From JBHHZM01 sp046758065 (GTDB lineage Bacteria > Pseudomonadota > Alphaproteobacteria > JAAXGF01), in NCBI GenBank assembly GCA_046758065.1, contig JBHHZM010000032.1, positions 1-26,419 on the forward strand: a DNA stretch of 26,419 nt, given 5' to 3'. This document shows, piece after piece, positions 23,906 through 26,419 of the stretch. Each line of letters opens with the position of its first letter. Position 1 is the stretch's first letter. A model generated the notes under the pieces. It did not search any database, was not told the origin of the DNA, and saw only the letters and a list, made by a program, of their open reading frames with translations. Position numbers and translations under genes: made by a program.

Positions 23906-23980
23906 TGGGGCGTAGCCAAGTGGTAAGGCACCGGTTTTTGGTACCGGCATTCGCAGGTTCGAATCCTGCCGCCCCAACCA
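23906..23980 (+). tRNA. tRNA-Gln (anticodon UUG)
   Basis: This 75-base cloverleaf has acceptor arms TGGGGCG and CGCCCCA, a D-arm with GCC-AAGTGGTAA-GGC, an anticodon stem CCGGT/ACCGG with the seven-base loop TTTTGGT (anticodon TTG, reading CAA/CAG), a T-arm GCAGG-TTCGAAT-CCTGC and an encoded ACCA end. The first U-A type pair of the acceptor is typical of glutamine tRNAs. No integrase or repeated 3'-end segment is nearby. Confidence 0.96.
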
Positions 23981-24017
23981 GCTCCCGTTAGCCGCTCGCC
24001 TGATTTTTAACGCCGTT

Positions 24018-25280
24018 CTATGCCTGCGCTTCGCCGGCTGTCTCTTCGCCCTGCTCGTAAGCCTCCTCGACGGCGAGTCCGGCGGCGTAGGGCGTCGTCC
24101 GCGTCATCATGACGCAAGGTCCCTGCTCGTCGAGCGGGCACGCCTCGCGCTCGGTCATGCGCCAGACCGCGAAGACGCCGATCGCCGCGTGCGCCGCCGC
24201 CAGGAACCAGAAGAAGCCCGCCGGGCCGAACAGCGCCATCGCCTGCGCCGCGGTGAACGGGCCGAGCATCGCGCCGACCCCGGCGGCGAGCACCAGGCCG
24301 GCGCTCGCCCCCACCATCTGCTCGGGTTCGAGGTAATCATTGGTATGGGCGATGCAGAGCGCGTACATCGGAAACGACAGCCCGCCGAACAGCGCCGCCA
24401 GCGCCAGCAGCGTCGGCCCAGCGAGACCGGGAATCGCCGCCGCCGCCAGCGCCGCCAGCGCGGCGAGGAAGGTCACCATCGTCAGCACCCGGCGGCGGTC
24501 GAAACGGTCGGAAAGCCGGCCGATCGGCCACTGGAGCGCGACCGCGCCGGCGAAGGCGGCGGCCATGAACAGAGAAACCTCGGCGAGCGACAGCCCGGCG
24601 AGACCGGCGTAGACCGCGCCCATGCCGACCAGCGCGCCGTTGGACAGCCCGGTGCCCATCACGCCGAGCACGCCCAGGGGCGAGATCGCGTAAAGCTGCC
24701 GGAGTCCGACCCGCGCCGGAGCGTCGAAGCTCGGCGCCGGGGCGACCGTGAGCAGGATCGGCACCAGCGCGATCGAGACCAGCACCGAGACCAGGATGAA
24801 GAGGTCGTAACCGGCGGGTGCGGCGAGGTTGAGCAATAGTTGTCCGCCGCCCATGCCGCCCATCACGATCACCATGTAGACCGAAAGAAGCTGGCCGCGG
24901 GTTTCGTTGGTGGCGCGGTCGTTGATCCAGCTTTCGGCGACGACGTAGAGCCCGGCGACGCAGAAACCGGTGACCAGGCGCATGGCGAACCAGGTCGTCG
25001 GATCGACGAACACCGCGTGCAGCAGCGCCGCGGTCGAGGCGAGCGAGGCGAGCGCGGCGAACACCCGGATGTGGCCGACGCGGGCGAGGATACGCGGAGC
25101 GAGGGTCGAAGCGGCGAGGAAGCCGACGAAATAGCCCGACATGACGACGCCGGTGACCCCGGTCGAGAAACCTTCGAGGGTCGCGCGCACGCCGAGCAGG
25201 CTGCCCTGCAGGCCGTTGCCGAGCATGAGAAGGGCGATGCCGAAAAACAGCGCCCAGGAGGCGGCGATGGCTGAGCGCAT
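24018..25280 (-). CDS. MFS transporter (YcaD-like)
   Basis: This is a 420-residue protein with about twelve transmembrane segments in two six-helix halves, of the major facilitator superfamily. The MFS motif between helices 2 and 3 is loosely seen in LAPRILARVGHIRVF and again between 8 and 9 in GRLSDRFDRRRVLT. Overall order, with FVLRLVTG-like FAMRLVTGFCVAGLYVVAESWIND, resembles the YcaD subgroup, whose substrates are unknown. The C-terminal 50 residues form a soluble acidic tail with a CPLDEQGPC pair of cysteines. ATG 25280 has no clear ribosome site. It ends 37 bases after the tRNA on the opposite strand and diverges from the glycosyltransferase gene. Confidence 0.9.
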   Translation of the reverse strand: MRSAIAASWALFFGIALLMLGNGLQGSLLGVRATLEGFSTGVTGVVMSGYFVGFLAASTLAPRILARVGHIRVFAALASLASTAALLHAVFVDPTTWFAMRLVTGFCVAGLYVVAESWINDRATNETRGQLLSVYMVIVMGGMGGGQLLLNLAAPAGYDLFILVSVLVSIALVPILLTVAPAPSFDAPARVGLRQLYAISPLGVLGVMGTGLSNGALVGMGAVYAGLAGLSLAEVSLFMAAAFAGAVALQWPIGRLSDRFDRRRVLTMVTFLAALAALAAAAIPGLAGPTLLALAALFGGLSFPMYALCIAHTNDYLEPEQMVGASAGLVLAAGVGAMLGPFTAAQAMALFGPAGFFWFLAAAHAAIGVFAVWRMTEREACPLDEQGPCVMMTRTTPYAAGLAVEEAYEQGEETAGEAQA

Positions 25281-25402
25281 GGCCCGACCCGTTGGCGGCT
25301 TGCCGGTTTCGCCGCCTTATGCCCGAACCGGGCGCGGCGATCCACAATAATCGGTCAGGGTTATCGCGCGGCAACCGTTGGGGACGGCGCTATTATGGAA
25401 AA

Positions 25403-26086
25403 ATGATCTCGGTGATCGTCCCGACCTTCGACGAGGCGGCGAACCTCGCCCGCCTGCTGCCTGCGCTCGCCGCGCAAGACGGCGGCCGCGAGGTGATTGT
25501 CGCCGACGGCGGCAGCCGCGACGGAACGGTCGCGCTCGCCCGCGCCCGTGGCGCCCGGGTGGTGTCCGCGACGCCGGGACGCGGCGCACAGCTTCACGTC
25601 GGAGCGCTGGCCGCGCACGGCGAGGTGCTGCTCTTCCTGCATGCCGATACGCTGTTCCCGGCGGGCGGGCTTGCAGCTGTGCGCGCGGTCATGGCCGCGT
25701 CGCCCGGGATCGTCGGCGGCAATTTCCGCGTCGTCTTCGACGGCGCCTCGCGCTTCAGCCGCCGCCTCACCACGGTTTACAACGGCCTGCGCGGCCGCGG
25801 GCTCTACTACGGCGATTCGGGGATCTTTGTACGCCGCGCGGCTTACGAGGCGATCGGCGGCTTCCGCCCCTATCCGGTTATGGAGGACTACGACTTCGTC
25901 GCCCGCCTCGAAGCTTACGGCGAGACCCGTCGCATCGACGAGCCGGCGCTGATCGTCTCGGCGCGCAAGTTCGAGGGCCGGCCCGGTTATCGCGTCGTCT
26001 GGGGCTGGCTCATGCTGCACGCGCTCTACCACCTAGGGGTTTCGCCCGAGCGCCTCGCGCGCCTCTATTACCCGGAGCGGCGCTGA
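25403..26086 (+). CDS. family-2 glycosyltransferase, TIGR04283 (arsenosugar biosynthesis) type
   Basis: This is a 227-residue glycosyltransferase with a GT-A fold. Visible features are VIVPTFDEAANL at the N-terminus, VIVADGGSRDGT (about 31-42), the metal-binding region FLHADT (78-83), and YYGDSGIFVRRAAYEAIGGF plus MEDYDFVARLE, a combination I associate with TIGR04283 proteins (rSAM/selenodomain-associated transferase 2, named for a link to arsenosugar synthesis). Two C-terminal aromatic segments (VVWGWLMLHALYHLG) are also typical. The usual neighbours (a TIGR04282 partner and a radical SAM gene) are not in this window. ATG 25403 is preceded by GGAAA; the frame is open 37 codons further 5' but without conserved sequence. 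The biological product is therefore uncertain. Confidence 0.86.
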   Translation: MISVIVPTFDEAANLARLLPALAAQDGGREVIVADGGSRDGTVALARARGARVVSATPGRGAQLHVGALAAHGEVLLFLHADTLFPAGGLAAVRAVMAASPGIVGGNFRVVFDGASRFSRRLTTVYNGLRGRGLYYGDSGIFVRRAAYEAIGGFRPYPVMEDYDFVARLEAYGETRRIDEPALIVSARKFEGRPGYRVVWGWLMLHALYHLGVSPERLARLYYPERR

Positions 26087-26193
26087 GAGCCTGTAAATGT
26101 ATTGGGAAGCGGCCTGCGTCGCGCCTGCGTGCCCCCGGACTAGAAGCCGTGCCGCAGGCGATGCGGGAGCATCGGCAAGGCGCGGCGGCGACG

Positions 26194-26364
26194 TTATCCA
26201 CCGCTGCCGTCGCCCCCCGGCTTGCGCCTGCGCCACTTCCTGTGGCCCAGGTAGGCAAGAAAGAACACGACGGCGACCGCCAGGATAACGGTTAGCGCGA
26301 TGGCGCCCCCGCGACTTTCGCTCGCGGGCGCAAAGTGTGCCGCCAGCGCTGGCGAAATCAGCAT
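26194..26364 (-). CDS. short single-pass membrane protein (56 aa)
   Basis: This 56-codon frame has GGAGG five bases before its ATG (26362-26364) and ends at TAA 26194-26196. The product starts MLISPALAAHFAPASES, has one hydrophobic helix (about residues 21-40, AIALTVILAVAVVFFLAYLG) and then a strongly basic segment HRKWRRRK before a Gly-rich tail. By the positive-inside rule the N-terminus faces the periplasm and the basic end the cytoplasm. I do not recognise a family. The good ribosome site, protein-like helix and charge pattern support a real gene; the short length keeps confidence moderate. It converges with the glycosyltransferase gene 107 bases away. Confidence 0.65.
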   Translation of the reverse strand: MLISPALAAHFAPASESRGGAIALTVILAVAVVFFLAYLGHRKWRRRKPGGDGSGG

Positions 26365-26419
26365 CCCGACCTCCCACGAGCAATCTGCCGGGATGCTATC
26401 GCGAACGCGGCGACGTGGC

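Noticed and set aside
23906..23980. tRNA-Gln as an integration site
   Set aside because: There is no integrase nearby, no duplicated tRNA 3' end within the window and no change in composition next to it.

Overview
The window is about 26.4 kb of GC-rich (my estimate, high sixties percent), gene-dense chromosome from an alphaproteobacterium. The lineage call rests on a ChvI/ChvG two-component pair, an RpoH heat-shock sigma factor, an hsp20-DUF1150 gene pair, an ATP-type PEP carboxykinase and a ChoXWV choline transporter. A Rhodospirillales-like member is my guess below class level, not something the sequence proves. Most of the window is ordinary core metabolism and stress physiology. No phage, insertion sequence, integrase or CRISPR array was seen.

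Layout. 1-2044: the C-terminal part of DNA polymerase I, then an endonuclease/exonuclease/phosphatase-fold protein. 2204-6019, minus strand: a compact operon sco - pcuAC - HugZ-like flavin/heme split-barrel protein (copper delivery to cytochrome oxidase plus a partner of unknown role), followed downstream by pckA with a strong hairpin in its leader. 6202-9959, plus strand: a MATE exporter and the chvI-chvG regulators. 9981-10716, minus strand: hsp20 and a DUF1150 gene, preceded by a near-consensus RpoH promoter and a leader that could be a ROSE-type RNA thermometer. 10717-11185: a divergent intergenic region with a strikingly AT-rich islet (about 24% GC over 140 bases) holding nested repeats. 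11186-14107: a cell-wall hydrolase, glutathione-dependent formaldehyde dehydrogenase, a small secreted protein and a HAD phosphatase.

14229-15023, minus strand: a two-gene MNT/HEPT-type toxin-antitoxin module whose nucleotidyltransferase antitoxin carries an N-terminal ribbon-helix-helix DNA-binding domain. This is the most unusual architecture in the window. 15137-15757: a family-4-like uracil-DNA glycosylase. 15758-16248 is noncoding and holds a REP/MITE-like palindromic repeat and two leader palindromes. 16249-20287, plus strand: choX-choW-choV and a fourth gene for a family-3 solute-binding protein that lacks the usual amino-acid-binding arginine. 20303-22246, minus strand: rpoH and meaB. 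22422-23849: a bifunctional mannose-1-phosphate guanylyltransferase/isomerase. 23906-23980: tRNA-Gln(UUG). 24018-26086: an MFS exporter diverging from an arsenosugar-type family-2 glycosyltransferase. 26194-26364: a short single-pass membrane protein.

Two regulatory threads connect genes here. RpoH (21308-22246) is likely to transcribe hsp20-DUF1150 from the promoter at 10806-10835. ChvI/ChvG lies a few kb from pckA, which is a known regulatory target of this system in Agrobacterium.
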